Notes: a model not told the origin generated them from the letters alone. DNA of 64,000 bases from Berkiella_A sp964633725 (GCA_964633725.1 CAZWHY010000014.1:3650-67649); one strand, 5' to 3'. Positions 1 through 7,852 are shown, counted from the first letter of the stretch. Program-made: numbers and translations.

Positions 1-27
1 GTCATGTTTAAAATATCTAAACATGAC
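1..27 (-). terminator. Hairpin downstream of rpsI, possible terminator
   Basis: Perfect 10-bp inverted repeat (GTCATGTTTA / TAAACATGAC, 7-nt loop) lying 25 bp past the rpsI stop codon. It fits a transcript end for the rplM-rpsI operon. Any U-tract on the minus strand would lie outside the window, so intrinsic termination cannot be confirmed. Confidence 0.4.
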
Positions 28-51
28 AGATAAAAAATCTGAAGTTTGAGC

Positions 52-525
52 TTAACGTTTAGAGTATTGCTCAACTTTACGCGCTTTACGACGGCCAACT
101 TTCTTACGTTCGACACAACGAGAATCACGAGTAACATAACCAGCTTTTCTCAGCATTTGTCTGAAAGTTTCGATGCAACTTCCGCCTTCGCCTTCTTCGC
201 CGTCGTCATTAGACACGACAGGCTGGACAGTAGGCTGAACACCTGATTCATCATATTGAAGCAAAGCACGAGTGATACCGTGACGAATCGCGTTGGCTTG
301 TCCCATAGGGCCACTGCCGCGGATCATAACTTTCACATCAAATTTTTCCGGCATGCCAACACATACAAATGGCTGTCTTACAACCATGTGCGCTGATCTA
401 CGGCCACCAAAATACTCTTCTAGAGTACGATTATTGATTGTAATCTGGCCTGTGCCTTTCTGTAAATATACTCTTGCGACAGCTGACTTTCTGCGTCCGG
501 TACCATAGTATTGTTCAACAGTCAT
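52..525 (-). CDS. rpsI: 30S ribosomal protein S9, with an internal insertion
   Basis: Ribosomal protein S9 (uS9) of the small-subunit head; its C-terminal tail reaches the P-site tRNA. The start (EQYYGTGRRKSAVARV), the RHGITRAL segment and the basic C-terminus ending in YSKR are all typical. The protein has 157 residues against 130 in E. coli. The extra length is one insertion of about 26 residues after YDES (residues 95-124, rich in Q/P/V, then D/E/G, with one Cys), just before the conserved LRKAGYVTRD. The frame is intact on both sides, so this is a real insertion and not a frameshift. It follows rplM by 21 nt in the usual rplM-rpsI operon. Confidence 0.97.
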   Translation of the reverse strand: MTVEQYYGTGRRKSAVARVYLQKGTGQITINNRTLEEYFGGRRSAHMVVRQPFVCVGMPEKFDVKVMIRGSGPMGQANAIRHGITRALLQYDESGVQPTVQPVVSNDDGEEGEGGSCIETFRQMLRKAGYVTRDSRCVERKKVGRRKARKVEQYSKR

Positions 526-546
526 GTTTTCTTAATCCTATTACGT

Positions 547-990
547 TTAAGCTTTTTGAGCTTCAATAACAAATTCTTTAGGTTGTTGCGCTGTATGAGG
601 ATGCTCTGGCCCTGCATACACGTGAAGTTTTTTGTACACCTGACGACCTAATGGTCCTCTAGGTATCATGTTTTTCACCGCCTTTTGAAGAATCATTTCT
701 GGGCGTGTCTTTCTTAAGTCACCCAAGCTAATGCTCTTGATTCCACCAGGATATCCTGTGTGGCGATAGTACATTTTTTGATCTTCTTTTCTACCGGTCG
801 AAACAATTTTTTCTGCATTGATAATGACAACCGCATCACCCATGTCTATATGTGGTGTAAATAAAGGCTTGTGCTTGCCCCTAAGTAAGCTAGCTACCAC
901 TGTTGCGAGTCGACCAATAGTCAAACCGCTTGCATCTATAATATACCAATCACGCTTGATATCTTTTGGTCTGGCAAAGTATGTTTTCAT
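547..990 (-). CDS. rplM: 50S ribosomal protein L13
   Basis: Large-subunit ribosomal protein L13 (uL13), an early assembly protein. The sequence MKTYFARPKDIKRDWYIID, the HTGYPGGIK segment and the VYAGPEHPH-AQQP tail match the family, with 147 residues against 142 in E. coli. An in-frame ATG 33 nt upstream would add MAFFPGVRANK, which is not in the family, so I place the start at MKTYF. First gene of the rplM-rpsI operon, with a good sigma-70 promoter just upstream. Confidence 0.96.
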   Translation of the reverse strand: MKTYFARPKDIKRDWYIIDASGLTIGRLATVVASLLRGKHKPLFTPHIDMGDAVVIINAEKIVSTGRKEDQKMYYRHTGYPGGIKSISLGDLRKTRPEMILQKAVKNMIPRGPLGRQVYKKLHVYAGPEHPHTAQQPKEFVIEAQKA

Positions 991-1037
991 TTTATTCGCT
1001 CTAACTCCAGGGAAAAATGCCATTTAGAAGTTGGAGG

Positions 1038-1066
1038 ATTATACAAAACTATAACGTGAGACACAA
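1038..1066 (-). promoter_or_regulatory. Sigma-70 promoter of rplM-rpsI
   Basis: On the minus strand, -35 TTGTGT (1061-1066) and a perfect -10 TATAAT (1038-1043) are separated by 17 nt. This places the transcript start near 1031, about 40 nt before the chosen rplM ATG. That leader length also argues against the longer rplM start. Confidence 0.75.
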
Positions 1067-1144
1067 TGCATATTACAACCAATTTACTATTTAACCCATT
1101 ATATTACGACTATCCCCTAATATTGCGTTTTGCATCCTAAAAAT

Positions 1145-1453
1145 TTATATAAGTAGCCTACTTACCGTCTCTCCCTTAACTAGGTGGCTATCTATGATTT
1201 CGTCAATATCTTCTATTGAATGATAAGCGTACCATATGTTATCTGGGTAAATAACTAGTAGTGGTCCTTCTTTACAACGCCCCAAACAACCGCTGGTACT
1301 TGTTCGAATCATCTCTTTTCCATGGATGCCCAATTTTTTCAAACGCGCTTTTGCATGCGCTCGCATATTTTCTGCTCCGCCTTGGGCACAACATTTTTTG
1401 CCACTTTGACGCATATTGGTACAAAAAAATACATGACGCTGGTAGTATGGCAT
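1145..1453 (-). CDS. Thioredoxin-like [2Fe-2S] ferredoxin
   Basis: Small (102 aa) ferredoxin of the thioredoxin-like [2Fe-2S] family. The cluster ligands are visible as Cys11 (FFCTN), Cys21/Cys22 (KKCCAQGG) and the SGCLGRC motif (Cys56, Cys60), the usual spacing of this family, followed by G-P-L-L-V-IYP and a C-terminal helix. It is a soluble electron carrier whose partner is not evident. It is divergent from the GlcF-like iron-sulfur gene across a 40-bp gap that carries a TATAAT (1480-1485) on this strand. AGGTG lies 6 nt before the ATG. A shared redox role with the neighbour is possible but unproven. Confidence 0.8.
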   Translation of the reverse strand: MPYYQRHVFFCTNMRQSGKKCCAQGGAENMRAHAKARLKKLGIHGKEMIRTSTSGCLGRCKEGPLLVIYPDNIWYAYHSIEDIDEIIDSHLVKGETVSRLLI

Positions 1454-1493
1454 AAATCACCTAAACCAAATAAAATTCGATTATACAAATTCT

Positions 1494-2810
1494 ATGACTG
1501 ATTTGCCCGCTTGTAAAAAATCTATTGCACTAAAACTTGAAATAGAATCGCTTGCCAGTCAATGCGTTAAATGTGGACTATGTCTACCCCATTGTCCAAC
1601 ATATCACCTAACCCAAGATGAAAATGAATCTCCTCGAGGTCGCATTGAGCTATTACGAGCCTTAGCCCAAGAAAATTTGTCCTATACTCCCAAGCTCAAA
1701 AGCCATCTCGATCACTGCTTGACTTGCCGTGCTTGCGAGCACGTCTGCCCTGCCAACGTAGAGTATGGCCAGCTCATAACACAAGGACGGATCTTAATCC
1801 AAACCAACGCCCCCAAAGCACTACGTGCACCACATAAAGTTTCTCTCCTTTCTCTTATCTCACGCCCCAAAATTTTGCACGCATTACATTGGCTCGCCTG
1901 GTTTGCTGAAATAACAAAAATACGTACAATAGCCAGAAAAATTGGCATTACAAAGTGGATAAAACTCAATACATTTGATAACCTTTTACCCACCATCAAA
2001 CCGCCTATAAAACTGAAATCATTTTACCCTGCCACAAACAAAAAAATAGGGTCTGTCGGCTTGTTTTTGGGATGCATCCAGAAAATGACAGACACTGAGA
2101 TTTTCCAAGCCAGTATTCACGTTTTGACAGCATTCGGATACGATGTGTACATTCCAATCCACCAAGGCTGTTGTGGCGCAATGGAGCTGCATGCAGGCCA
2201 TCTGCAATCTGCTAGTTCATTTGCTCAATCTAACCTTGACGCATTTTCTAATTCTGCTTCTCAACCCATGGATCATATTGTCACTCTAGCCTCCGGTTGT
2301 GGAACAACACTCAGCGACTATGCCAAATATTTTGGTTCCGGAACTATAGAAATGAAAAACAAGAGTGCTCAAAAAAAATCACTAGAATCTTTTGCAAGCA
2401 AAATAGTCGATGTCTCAAGCTTAATACAAAAAACACCTTGGCCAAAAAATTTAAAATTAAAAAAAACCTCCAAACGTTTTGCCATGCATTCACCTTGCAC
2501 CCTGAAGAATGTTTGGGGTTCCGAAAACGATGTATTTGAGATTATAAAACGTATTTCAGCACATGATATTTATACTATCAAAAATCAATATTGTTGCGGC
2601 GCAGCTGGACGGTATATGTTTGATTTTCCTGAAGTTTCCAAAAAACTCGTCAACAAAATTTCAAGCGAGCTGGCACCACTTGCTATCGATATTTTACTCA
2701 CATCTAATACCGGATGCGCCCTCCACTTCAAACAACATTTTCAACAAAAAAAGTTAAATGTTAGCGTAAAACATCCTATTGTTGTCTTAAGTCATTCAAT
2801 AAATTTTTGA
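1494..2810 (+). CDS. glcF: GlcF-like (Fe-S)-binding oxidoreductase subunit
   Basis: Iron-sulfur subunit of the glycolate oxidase / heterodisulfide-reductase type (438 aa). Two 4Fe-4S motifs sit at the N-terminus: C24-x2-C27-x2-C30-x3-C34-P and C75-x2-C78-x2-C81-x3-C85-P. Two cysteine-rich CCG domains follow (GCCGAMELHAG and YCCGAAGRYMF). This is the GlcF layout, at about the usual length (E. coli GlcF is 407 aa). In glycolate oxidase GlcF passes electrons from the GlcD/GlcE flavin subunits to quinone. No glcD or glcE lies beside it, so the substrate is uncertain and the symbol is by family. Confidence 0.75.
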   Translation: MTDLPACKKSIALKLEIESLASQCVKCGLCLPHCPTYHLTQDENESPRGRIELLRALAQENLSYTPKLKSHLDHCLTCRACEHVCPANVEYGQLITQGRILIQTNAPKALRAPHKVSLLSLISRPKILHALHWLAWFAEITKIRTIARKIGITKWIKLNTFDNLLPTIKPPIKLKSFYPATNKKIGSVGLFLGCIQKMTDTEIFQASIHVLTAFGYDVYIPIHQGCCGAMELHAGHLQSASSFAQSNLDAFSNSASQPMDHIVTLASGCGTTLSDYAKYFGSGTIEMKNKSAQKKSLESFASKIVDVSSLIQKTPWPKNLKLKKTSKRFAMHSPCTLKNVWGSENDVFEIIKRISAHDIYTIKNQYCCGAAGRYMFDFPEVSKKLVNKISSELAPLAIDILLTSNTGCALHFKQHFQQKKLNVSVKHPIVVLSHSINF

Positions 2811-2887
2811 ATTTATACTACACATCAACTAAAAGTATGCTATCTTTATAGCGGTAATCCTGCAGGTGTGTGACTAAGGAGAGCATC

Positions 2888-3400
2888 ATGGCTGCCAGAA
2901 AAAAGACTGCTGCAAAAAAGACGACAACGACTCGAAAGACAACGGCAAAACGCAAAACTACTAAGAAAAAAGTAGCTAAGCGCAAAACCGCTGCTAAGAA
3001 GAAAACGGCTACGAAGAAGAAAGTAACTAAGCGCAAAACTGTTGCAAAGCGTAAAGTGGCAAAGAAAAAGGTCACTAAGCGTAAAACGACAGCAAAACGC
3101 AAAACAGCTACTAAGAAGAAAGTAACTAAGCGTAAAGCGACTGCTAAGAAGAAAGTCACTAAACGTAAGGCTACTAAGAAGAAGGTTACTAAACGTAAAG
3201 CGACTGCGAAGAAGAAAGTCACTAAACGTAAAGTAACTAAGAAAAAAGTGACTAAACGTAAGGCTACTACGAAGAAGAAAGTAACCAAGCGTAAAGTGAC
3301 TAAGAAAAAAGCAACTGCTAAGAAAAAAACGGCGACAAAACGTAAAGTGACTAAGAAGAAAGTTACTAAACGTAAGACCGTACGTCGTAAAAAAGCTTAA
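2888..3400 (+). CDS. Histone H1-like lysine-rich DNA-binding protein
   Basis: A 170-aa protein made only of Ala, Lys, Arg, Thr and Val after the initiator Met. It has no acidic, aromatic or Gly/Pro residue. The octapeptide KKKVTKRK occurs nine times, plus a KKKVAKRK variant, separated by A/T/V linkers. This resembles the H1-like tails of chlamydial Hc1/Hc2 and Coxiella Hq1 and the AlgP-type repeats. The likely role is nucleoid compaction by charge neutralisation. I start at MAARKKTAAKK because AAGGAG lies 7-8 nt before it; an in-frame ATG 18 nt upstream lacks this. A strong terminator follows, so it is monocistronic. Repeat number may vary between strains. Confidence 0.8.
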   Translation: MAARKKTAAKKTTTTRKTTAKRKTTKKKVAKRKTAAKKKTATKKKVTKRKTVAKRKVAKKKVTKRKTTAKRKTATKKKVTKRKATAKKKVTKRKATKKKVTKRKATAKKKVTKRKVTKKKVTKRKATTKKKVTKRKVTKKKATAKKKTATKRKVTKKKVTKRKTVRRKKA

Positions 3401-3435
3401 GTATTGATTTATAAGCTTTTTTTAAAGACTGCTCC

Positions 3436-3469
3436 GTGCCATTGCTGAAAAGCCTTGGCACTTTTTTTT
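3436..3469 (+). terminator. Rho-independent terminator of the histone-like gene
   Basis: Stem GTGCCA/TGGCAC, a 2x2 internal loop, then GCT/AGC closing a GAAA tetraloop, followed by eight T (3462-3469). It lies 35 bp after the histone-like stop codon. Confidence 0.85.
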
Positions 3470-3483
3470 GCCGAAAATATAAT
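3455..3483 (+). promoter_or_regulatory. Promoter of the tas-like gene, overlapping the terminator
   Basis: -35 TTGGCA (3455-3460) and -10 TATAAT (3478-3483) with exactly 17 nt between them. The -35 lies in the 3' arm of the upstream terminator and the T-tract forms part of the spacer. Confidence 0.6.
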
Positions 3484-3506
3484 AATAAAAAGAACAAATA
3501 ACCATC

Positions 3507-4538
3507 ATGCAATACACTCAACTTGGTCATAGTGATCTTAAAGTCAGTAAAATTTGTTTGGGTACAATGACTTGGGGCGAGCAAAATACTCAAATAGAAG
3601 CCTTTGAGCAACTGGATAAAGCACTAGCACTTGGTGTTAATTTTATTGATACAGCTGAATTATATCCTATCCCTCCTTCCTCTAAAACGTATAGCAAAAC
3701 AGAAGAAATAATTGGCAACTGGATAACCAAGAGCGCTTGTAGAGATAAAATCGTACTCGCAACCAAAATGGCAGGCACTGGATTGAATTATATCCGTGGT
3801 GGCAGTCGGTTTAATAAAAAACAATTATTCAAAGCGGTTGATCAAAGCCTTAGCCGACTACAAACAGACTATATTGATTTGTATCAACTACACTGGCCAG
3901 AAAGAGAAACCAATTTTTTTGGAAAATTAAGCTACGTACATTCAAACTCTGATCACAGCACTTCTATTGCAGAAACATTAGAAGCCTGCCATGAATTAGT
4001 ACAAGTGGGGAAAATTCGCTACCTAGGTATTTCTAATGAAACACCATGGGGTATGACGACTTATATTAATTTAGCTGAAAAACACAACTGGCCTCGCATT
4101 GTCAGCATTCAAAACCCCTATAGCTTATTGAATCGTACATTTGAAGTCGGATTAAGTGAAATTGCGCATAGAGAAAATTGTGGCCTACTTGCCTATTCAC
4201 CATTGGCTTTTGGTGTGTTGACCGGAAAGTATCTTAATGGCGAAATGCCAGAAGGCTCTCGTTTACAGCTGTTCCCTACTTATTCTAGATACAAAAATAC
4301 TTTGTCTGACATGCTCACACAACAATATGTGGATTTAGCAAAAACCCATGGCTTAAGCCCTGCTCAACTTGCTCTAGCCTATGTGAATACCCGTGGTTTT
4401 GTGACTAGCACGATTATTGGCGCCACTCAAATAGCAGACTTAGAGGAAGACATACTGAGTATTGACGTCAATTTAAGCGCTGAAGTGCTCGAATCTATAG
4501 AAGGCATACATAATTCACATCCCAATCCGTGCCCTTAA
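3507..4538 (+). CDS. tas: Aldo/keto reductase, Tas family
   Basis: NADP(H)-dependent aldo/keto reductase of 343 aa, very close in layout to E. coli Tas (346 aa): it opens MQYTQLGHSDLKVSKICLGTM and has the same GEQN and NFIDTAELYP-PP segments. The AKR tetrad is complete: Asp48, Tyr53, Lys87 and His129 (QLHWP). The C-terminal cofactor region (STIIGATQ) is present. The family reduces aldehydes and ketones in the cytosol; the natural substrate is unknown. Convergent with the toxin-antitoxin pair downstream. Confidence 0.88.
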   Translation: MQYTQLGHSDLKVSKICLGTMTWGEQNTQIEAFEQLDKALALGVNFIDTAELYPIPPSSKTYSKTEEIIGNWITKSACRDKIVLATKMAGTGLNYIRGGSRFNKKQLFKAVDQSLSRLQTDYIDLYQLHWPERETNFFGKLSYVHSNSDHSTSIAETLEACHELVQVGKIRYLGISNETPWGMTTYINLAEKHNWPRIVSIQNPYSLLNRTFEVGLSEIAHRENCGLLAYSPLAFGVLTGKYLNGEMPEGSRLQLFPTYSRYKNTLSDMLTQQYVDLAKTHGLSPAQLALAYVNTRGFVTSTIIGATQIADLEEDILSIDVNLSAEVLESIEGIHNSHPNPCP

Positions 4539-4567
4539 AATAAAGGACTATACATAGCGCCAAATAT

Positions 4568-4867
4568 TTAACATATTTTTTGTTTTTTCACTAATTCTAA
4601 TTCATATCCAGGCTCAAGATGATTCAGTAATCGGCAAAGCCTTTCGATAGTAAAGCCTTTGAGCCTACCTCTGGAAAGAGCGGATACCTTTGGTTGATCA
4701 ATTCCTAGCATGTCTGCTGCTTGTTGTTGGGTTAATTTCTGTTTCTCTATCGCTTCATTAATCTTCATTGCTATTTCAGCTTTGATTAATCTCTCCTTAG
4801 GATTTTCAAGCCCTAAATCTTCAAATATATTCCCACAACTTTTTTTATAACTTTCTTCATTTGCCAT
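4568..4867 (-). CDS. HigA-like antitoxin, XRE helix-turn-helix
   Basis: Predicted antitoxin of 99 aa. A helix-turn-helix (LTQQQAADMLGIDQPKVSALSRGRL) fills the middle, preceded by an N-terminal helical arm (LGLENPKERLIKAEIAMKI). This is the XRE/HigA2 arrangement. I start at ATG 4867 because GTGGAG lies 6 nt before it; a GTG start 12 nt upstream would use this ribosome binding site as its own first codons. It follows the toxin by 19 nt, the toxin-first order of HigBA systems. The expected role is to bind the toxin and repress the operon. Confidence 0.85.
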   Translation of the reverse strand: MANEESYKKSCGNIFEDLGLENPKERLIKAEIAMKINEAIEKQKLTQQQAADMLGIDQPKVSALSRGRLKGFTIERLCRLLNHLEPGYELELVKKQKIC

Positions 4868-4886
4868 AATCTTCTCCACGTTCGCA

Positions 4887-5243
4887 TCACTTATTTTGTT
4901 TATACTTTTTACTGATTTCTTTAGCTCGCGCTAAGCGATTTTTTATACGATTAACGTCTTGCTGTGGCGTCTGAATTCCTCGTTTAGATTTCTTTTGAAA
5001 AGCATCTAAAACATACACCCTTTCATCAATCTTAATAACATAAACTACTCTATATGTATTCGTATCATAATTGGATACAATCTCATACACGCCATGCTCT
5101 CTAGATATCCTAAATTTTTTAGCAGAATCTGGTGTTTTTCCACCTCGCACTACATGTAGAGAAAAAGCAATCTCATCTCTCACATCCTCTGGAAATTTCT
5201 TAAGATCCTTTTGGACGCTCCCAATCCAATATAAATCCTTCAT
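4887..5243 (-). CDS. HigB/RelE-like toxin (phage Gp49-like family)
   Basis: Predicted mRNA interferase toxin of 118 aa. The RelE-superfamily features are the YWIGSVQKDLKKFPEDVRDEI helical start, the strand YEIVSNYDTNTYRVVYVIKI and the late VLDAFQKKSKRGIQTPQQDV segment with the conserved FxKKS. The protein is basic. Toxins of this group cleave mRNA at the ribosome. AGGA lies 6 nt before the ATG. It is the first gene of a two-gene operon with the HigA-like antitoxin and has its own palindrome-containing promoter. Confidence 0.85.
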   Translation of the reverse strand: MKDLYWIGSVQKDLKKFPEDVRDEIAFSLHVVRGGKTPDSAKKFRISREHGVYEIVSNYDTNTYRVVYVIKIDERVYVLDAFQKKSKRGIQTPQQDVNRIKNRLARAKEISKKYKQNK

Positions 5244-5275
5244 TAGTATCCTTGTCTTATATCATAGTATAGATC

Positions 5276-5304
5276 ATTTTATGCTATATATGGCATATTT
5301 GCAA
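5276..5304 (-). promoter_or_regulatory. Promoter and palindromic operator of the toxin-antitoxin operon
   Basis: On the minus strand, -35 TTGCAA (5299-5304) and -10 TAAAAT (5276-5281) with a 17-nt spacer. The spacer is nearly filled by an 18-bp palindrome (5280-5297, TATGCTATATATGGCATA, one mismatched pair), a natural operator for the HTH antitoxin. Confidence 0.6.
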
Positions 5305-5372
5305 AAATTATATTGTTGTAGATACCCTCTTTTTAATGGACCTAACAACTATCTTTGGTAGAGGGGGAGACT

Positions 5373-5450
5373 ATGAGACGAATGATCTATAAGACATTGT
5401 TGGATCTGGCTTTGAAACCCATCCAGCCAAAGATGGCATGTATGCACTAG
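5373..5450 (+). CDS. Possible 25-codon small ORF with a strong ribosome binding site
   Basis: ATG at 5373 is preceded by GAGGGGGAGACT, a very strong Shine-Dalgarno stretch, and opens 25 codons (basic start MRRMIYKTLL, end KMACMH) before TAG. It lies in the otherwise empty 218-bp gap between the toxin promoter and the aspartoacylase-like gene. I recognise no family. It could be a leader peptide, a gene remnant or chance. Confidence 0.2.
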   Translation: MRRMIYKTLLDLALKPIQPKMACMH

Positions 5451-5479
5451 AAAAAATAAAAAATCTCAATGTGAATTTG

Positions 5480-5488
5480 TGCTATAAT
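5480..5488 (+). promoter_or_regulatory. Extended -10 promoter of the aspartoacylase-like/MFS pair
   Basis: TGCTATAAT, a perfect -10 with the TGn extension, lies 35 nt before the TTG start. There is no good -35 at 17 nt, as is common for extended -10 promoters. Confidence 0.55.
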
Positions 5489-5522
5489 ACCTCGCTTTGA
5501 GCAGTCAAGAAAAAAGGTTAGA

Positions 5523-6554
5523 TTGTCATATTGTATGAAAAATTCAGCGTTATCGATTTGTAACGAATTGATTCAGCCGGGCGAGAAAGCAAATTTGGCG
5601 CTACAAATGCCTGACCTATACTCTTGCGCACCACTTTATATGCCCATAAAAGTTATTCATGGAAAAAACTCTGGCCCATGCATTTTGATTTTTTCTACCA
5701 TTGATGGAAATGAAATGAATGGCTTAGAAATTGTAAACCGGCTAATAGAATCTTTTGACGGTGATAGCATCAATGGTACAATTATCGCTGTTCCTGTCAT
5801 GAATATTTATGGTTTAACCCACTTTCCCAAAGTGATGCCATCAGGCAGTGGTGGCTTATCTGAATGTTTTCCAGGAAAAATAGATGGTAGCTATGGTGAG
5901 CGAATCGCTTATATCTTTACACATGAGTTAATCAAAAAGGCCGATTACTGTATAGAGCTTGATACCGGTGCACTAAATCATAATATATTGCCACAAGTAT
6001 ATTGTAACTTCGAAAACCAAAAAACCAAACAACTGGCCAAAATATTCCAAACACCTGTTATTACGAACGTAAGCCTTGAAGGCAATAACTTTCGTCAAAC
6101 AACAGAAAGCCTCAACATTCCACTACTCGTCTATCAAGCAGGCGAAGCCATGCGGTTTGATGAAAATGCCATTACACTTGGCGTCAATGGCATTGTCAAC
6201 ATCATGCGATCCATTGATATGCTGCCCAAAGAAGAGCCAATAGCAGAATTCTCGCCTGTCTTTTCACAAGATGAAGGTTGGATTATTGCACACCGCGGTG
6301 GCATTTTACGAACATTTGTCGAACTAGGGCAAAGCATCAAAAAAGGTGAAAAATTAGGCACTATATCAGATCCATTTAGCGCTGACATTGGTGAACATGT
6401 CAAAGCCCCCCAAGATGGCTTGATCGTGGGTATCAATACAACCCCTTTAATCCATGAGGGATTATCTATCTTTAAAATCGCTTCATTCATTGACTACTCA
6501 AGAGCCGAAGATGCCATCGAATCTTGGGAAGAACAACAAAACGAATCAAACTAA
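5523..6554 (+). CDS. Aspartoacylase/succinylglutamate desuccinylase-fold protein with altered zinc site
   Basis: 343-aa member of the M14-like succinylglutamate desuccinylase/aspartoacylase family, with the C-terminal barrel-sandwich domain (residues about 245-325, KAPQDGLIVG). The family uses a zinc bound by H-x2-E and a later His. Here the first motif reads I-D61-G-N-E64, with Asp for His, and the DLHT-type motif reads ELD147TG, again Asp for His. The NRxFPG substrate-binding Arg motif is SECFPG. The enzyme may be inactive or use another metal or substrate. Start: TTG at 5523 has AAAAGG about 6 nt upstream; ATG 5535 has none. It is followed after 6 nt by an MFS carrier, so amino-acid derivative uptake and hydrolysis is a possible joint role. 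Confidence 0.7.
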   Translation: MSYCMKNSALSICNELIQPGEKANLALQMPDLYSCAPLYMPIKVIHGKNSGPCILIFSTIDGNEMNGLEIVNRLIESFDGDSINGTIIAVPVMNIYGLTHFPKVMPSGSGGLSECFPGKIDGSYGERIAYIFTHELIKKADYCIELDTGALNHNILPQVYCNFENQKTKQLAKIFQTPVITNVSLEGNNFRQTTESLNIPLLVYQAGEAMRFDENAITLGVNGIVNIMRSIDMLPKEEPIAEFSPVFSQDEGWIIAHRGGILRTFVELGQSIKKGEKLGTISDPFSADIGEHVKAPQDGLIVGINTTPLIHEGLSIFKIASFIDYSRAEDAIESWEEQQNESN

Positions 6555-6560
6555 TACAAT

Positions 6561-7832
6561 ATGACAAATACTAAAATTTCCCCTATTGGCATCATGGTTT
6601 GGCTTGTGTGTGCAATATTTTTCACTTATGAATTCTTATTGAGAACGGTGCTGGGCACATTCCAACACCCTATTATGTATGATTTAAACTTAACACCATT
6701 TACCTTTGCTATTTTAAGTACTACAGCCTATATGGTTATCTATGGCGCCATGCAAATGCCCGTTGGTCTTATTACAGATAGATTCGGGTTGAAAAAATCA
6801 TTAACATTAGCAACGATTATTTGTAGTATTTCTGCTATTGCTTTTGCAATGACCTATCAACTCAAGTCAGCGGTAGTCGCCAGAATGCTGATGGGGTTAG
6901 GTTCATCCTTTGGATTTGTTTGCTTGCTGGTCGCAGTCTATGATTGGATGCCGAAAAAACATTATGGGTTATTTATAGGGTTATCTCAATTTATCGGTAC
7001 GATGGGACCTATGGTTGCCGCAGGCCCACTTAACAGCATGGCTTTAGATGGCAGTATAGATTGGCGCTCTGTTTTCCTAGGTCTTGGTGGCTTTGGTTGT
7101 TTCCTCACCATACTAATTATAGTTGTCGTAAAAAATAGTCAGGAAAATATTGGACAGTTTCGAGTGTTAACTCGACCGACCTCTATAAAATTGAATATCT
7201 ATTCCATCCTAAAACAAAAACAAATTTGGGTTATTGCTTTTTACTCTGCTCTGGTTTATTTCACGCTGGAATATTTATCCGAAAATGAAGGCAAAATATT
7301 TCTTGAGTTAAACGGCTATAGTTCTGGATTTTCTTCATACATGATCACAGTAGGCTGGTTGGGCTATGCTATCGGCTGTCCTTTACTAGGGTTTATTTCT
7401 GATTTTTTGAGACGTAGAAAAATCATTATGGTTTCAGCAGCCTTATGCTGCCTTTTATCAATTATTGCGATTGTTTTATTCCCTGTAACAAAGACTATTT
7501 TAACCATCTCCTTTTTTACACTTGGCTTAGGTGCAGCGGGACAGAGCGTTGGTTTTGCCATTATGGCTGAGCAATGCAGTAAATTTTACTTGGCCGCTGG
7601 CTTAGGTTTTAATAATTGCATTATTGCCTTGCTGTCCTCTATTAATGCCCCTGTCGTGGGTTGGCTCTTAGACAGCCACAGCTATGGTGCGGTAAGTCCA
7701 GGCAAAGAAGATTATGTATTTGCCTTCTCATTTATCATTGCTTTAGTAGCGGCATCTTTATTTGCATCAATCTTTTTGATAAAAGAAACTTATTGCAGGC
7801 CTACTAAAGATTTTACCTTGGTAAAAGGCTAG
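6561..7832 (+). CDS. MFS transporter
   Basis: Major facilitator superfamily permease of 423 aa with twelve predicted hydrophobic segments. The signature after TM2 is visible as GLITDRFGLKKSLTLA, and the second-half equivalent is GFISDFLRRRKIIM. The protein starts 6 nt after the aspartoacylase-like gene, so the two are co-transcribed. The substrate cannot be read from sequence; an organic anion or amino-acid derivative would suit the partner. The C-terminus is cytoplasmic and short. Confidence 0.85.
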   Translation: MTNTKISPIGIMVWLVCAIFFTYEFLLRTVLGTFQHPIMYDLNLTPFTFAILSTTAYMVIYGAMQMPVGLITDRFGLKKSLTLATIICSISAIAFAMTYQLKSAVVARMLMGLGSSFGFVCLLVAVYDWMPKKHYGLFIGLSQFIGTMGPMVAAGPLNSMALDGSIDWRSVFLGLGGFGCFLTILIIVVVKNSQENIGQFRVLTRPTSIKLNIYSILKQKQIWVIAFYSALVYFTLEYLSENEGKIFLELNGYSSGFSSYMITVGWLGYAIGCPLLGFISDFLRRRKIIMVSAALCCLLSIIAIVLFPVTKTILTISFFTLGLGAAGQSVGFAIMAEQCSKFYLAAGLGFNNCIIALLSSINAPVVGWLLDSHSYGAVSPGKEDYVFAFSFIIALVAASLFASIFLIKETYCRPTKDFTLVKG

Positions 7833-7852
7833 AATCTTAGAAATCCTAAAAA

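Noticed and set aside
2818..3288. Open frame on the minus strand over the histone-like gene (V/L/F/R-rich)
   Set aside because: It is the antisense reading of the lysine-repeat gene, with no ribosome binding site; the plus-strand gene has AAGGAG and a terminator.
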